From [Haemophilus] ducreyi (GTDB lineage Bacteria > Pseudomonadota > Gammaproteobacteria > Enterobacterales > Pasteurellaceae), in contig NZ_FOJC01000006.1 in NCBI RefSeq assembly GCF_900109315.1, forward strand, positions 1 through 64,000: 64,000 nt of DNA, read 5' to 3'. The stretch's first letter is position 1. Every line of letters starts with the position of its first letter. The notes beneath the pieces are model-generated. The model saw only the letters and a list, made by a program, of their open reading frames with translations. It ran no database searches and was not told the DNA's origin. Made by a program: the position numbers and the translations under genes. Of the stretch, positions 63,106 to 64,000 are shown piece after piece.

Positions 63106-64000
63106 TTAACAGGACTCATTTGCTATTTTTTGCAAAAAATTGAAAGTTGTGATGGGCACCATCGATAATAATTGTTGCCACTTTCGCTCACTGAATAGTT
63201 GCCTAACCGTTGACGCGGAAATCGCTTGATTCGATACTTTTTTTCTTTCAATTTCAACTACATTAATAGCATCCGCCTCCATTACAGCCTGTTGTAGCCA
63301 ATAATGCATTTTACGGTTATATTCTGCTGTTACCGGGCAGAGAGGTTCAGTTCCGATAAAACGATGAGTAATCGCTAAGGCTGGCGCAATATGTTGACGA
63401 AATAGCCGTAAATCAAGCTCTAAATAAGCCGCATCAACAATATGGCTATCTTTAAGGAAGTAATCAGGAAAAGTAGCTCGCGAAATAATATACTGAGAGC
63501 TAGGATGTAAAGTAATGTTGGATAAATCAGCAATGCCATGTTGTACTAATGCAAAGCGCTCTTGATAGCAAAACTGCGATGCCTCTTCCTCCACAACAAA
63601 AAGGTGTAAATGATCACATTGTGCCAATGCTTGTTCAATTAGATATCGGTGGCCTAATGTGAATGGATTAGCATTCATCACGATTGCCCCCACTTTTGTA
63701 GCCACTACCGCTTGTTTTTGCCACATTAAACATTGCTTTTGCAAACGAGTGGCGCTATTTTCAAGTAACACAACATAAGGATAAGCGGTCGAAATAGGAT
63801 AAAAACCGCAAGACTTAAACAATAATGCATACTCAGGCTTGGTAAAAATAAAAAGCTCACTGTGTCCAAATTCATAAGCTACATTAACCAATTCAGTAAC
63901 AAGCTGTAATGCAATACCTTCGCCACGATACATATCACTAATCGCTACACATTTAATGATATTCTGTGCTAAACCACCGCAAGCAATTATGCTATCCGCA
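63106..64000 (-). CDS. citC: Citrate lyase ligase, 5' end outside window
   Basis: About 297 residues of CitC, which acetylates the CitD prosthetic group to activate citrate lyase. The frame stays open to the right edge, with ACGGLAQNIIKCVAISDMYR in the GNAT-like N-terminal region and IVMNANPFTLGHRYLIEQA in the nucleotidyl-transferase domain, followed by ISRATFPDYFLK, IGTEPLCPVTAEYN and ISASTVRQLF. An internal ATG at 63933 is not the start. Roughly 40 N-terminal residues appear to lie beyond the window. Confidence 0.95.
   Translation of the reverse strand, partial: ADSIIACGGLAQNIIKCVAISDMYRGEGIALQLVTELVNVAYEFGHSELFIFTKPEYALLFKSCGFYPISTAYPYVVLLENSATRLQKQCLMWQKQAVVATKVGAIVMNANPFTLGHRYLIEQALAQCDHLHLFVVEEEASQFCYQERFALVQHGIADLSNITLHPSSQYIISRATFPDYFLKDSHIVDAAYLELDLRLFRQHIAPALAITHRFIGTEPLCPVTAEYNRKMHYWLQQAVMEADAINVVEIERKKVSNQAISASTVRQLFSERKWQQLLSMVPITTFNFLQKIANESC

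Overview
The window looks like a chromosomal segment of a low-GC member of the Pasteurellaceae. The protein families and gene order match that family: ybfF / seqA-menE-mscK-aroC-mepA, uvrA / ssb, secG next to tRNA-Leu(GAG), and a citCDEF-citXG operon followed by an anion transporter. The decamer ACAAGCGGTC and its core AAGCGGTC recur between and inside genes. It resembles the Apl-type DNA uptake sequence (Actinobacillus, Mannheimia and H. ducreyi lineage) rather than the Hin-type AAGTGCGGT. I cannot name the species from sequence alone.

Layout. 1-11540: a nearly complete tad (tight adherence) pilus operon on the + strand (3' end of one flp, a second flp, tadV, rcpCAB, tadZABCDEFG), closed by a strong terminator. 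11672-17785: minus-strand housekeeping genes (gapA; mreB-mreC-mreD-rarA-znuB). 18042-26988: msrB, an lrgAB remnant, yoaA, uvrA/ssb with a LexA box between them, ycgN and fhs. 27081-30043: a broken subtilisin-type autotransporter. 30303-41738: tRNA-Leu, secG, topB, mepA, aroC, a mechanosensitive channel gene split by a stop, menE, seqA, ybfF, cmoA. 41908-49356: fabI, rnb, apaH, tRNA-Val, a methyltransferase, perM, a ybhK remnant, queA. 49408-51700: comEC/rec2 in three pieces. 51838-57196: sstT, dgkA, ushA, rplY with a structured leader, and a short malic enzyme. 57430-64000: the citrate fermentation operon, whose first visible gene (citC) runs off the right edge.

How the genes work together. 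The Tad genes build an adhesive Flp pilus: prepilins and TadV peptidase, RcpA secretin with RcpB/C, TadZ localiser, TadA ATPase, TadB/C platform, TadD pilotin, TadE/F/G minor components. The cit operon would import citrate, activate and run citrate lyase, and yield acetate and oxaloacetate. The adjacent malic enzyme lacks the usual C-terminal phosphotransacetylase-like domain and could drain malate to pyruvate.

The most striking pattern is gene decay. Five loci in 64 kb are damaged by independent lesions: lrgAB (a deletion joining the two genes), ybhK (only the ends of a fragment left), the autotransporter (frameshift, Trp-to-stop, probable loss of the catalytic His), mscK (one in-frame TAA) and comEC (frameshift plus in-frame TAA). 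The comEC damage predicts loss of natural transformation in a genome that still carries many uptake sequences. I found no prophage, insertion sequence, CRISPR array or clearly new defence system. The least explained regulatory element is the rplY promoter/leader, which has a palindrome over the start site and a terminator-like hairpin just before the gene.
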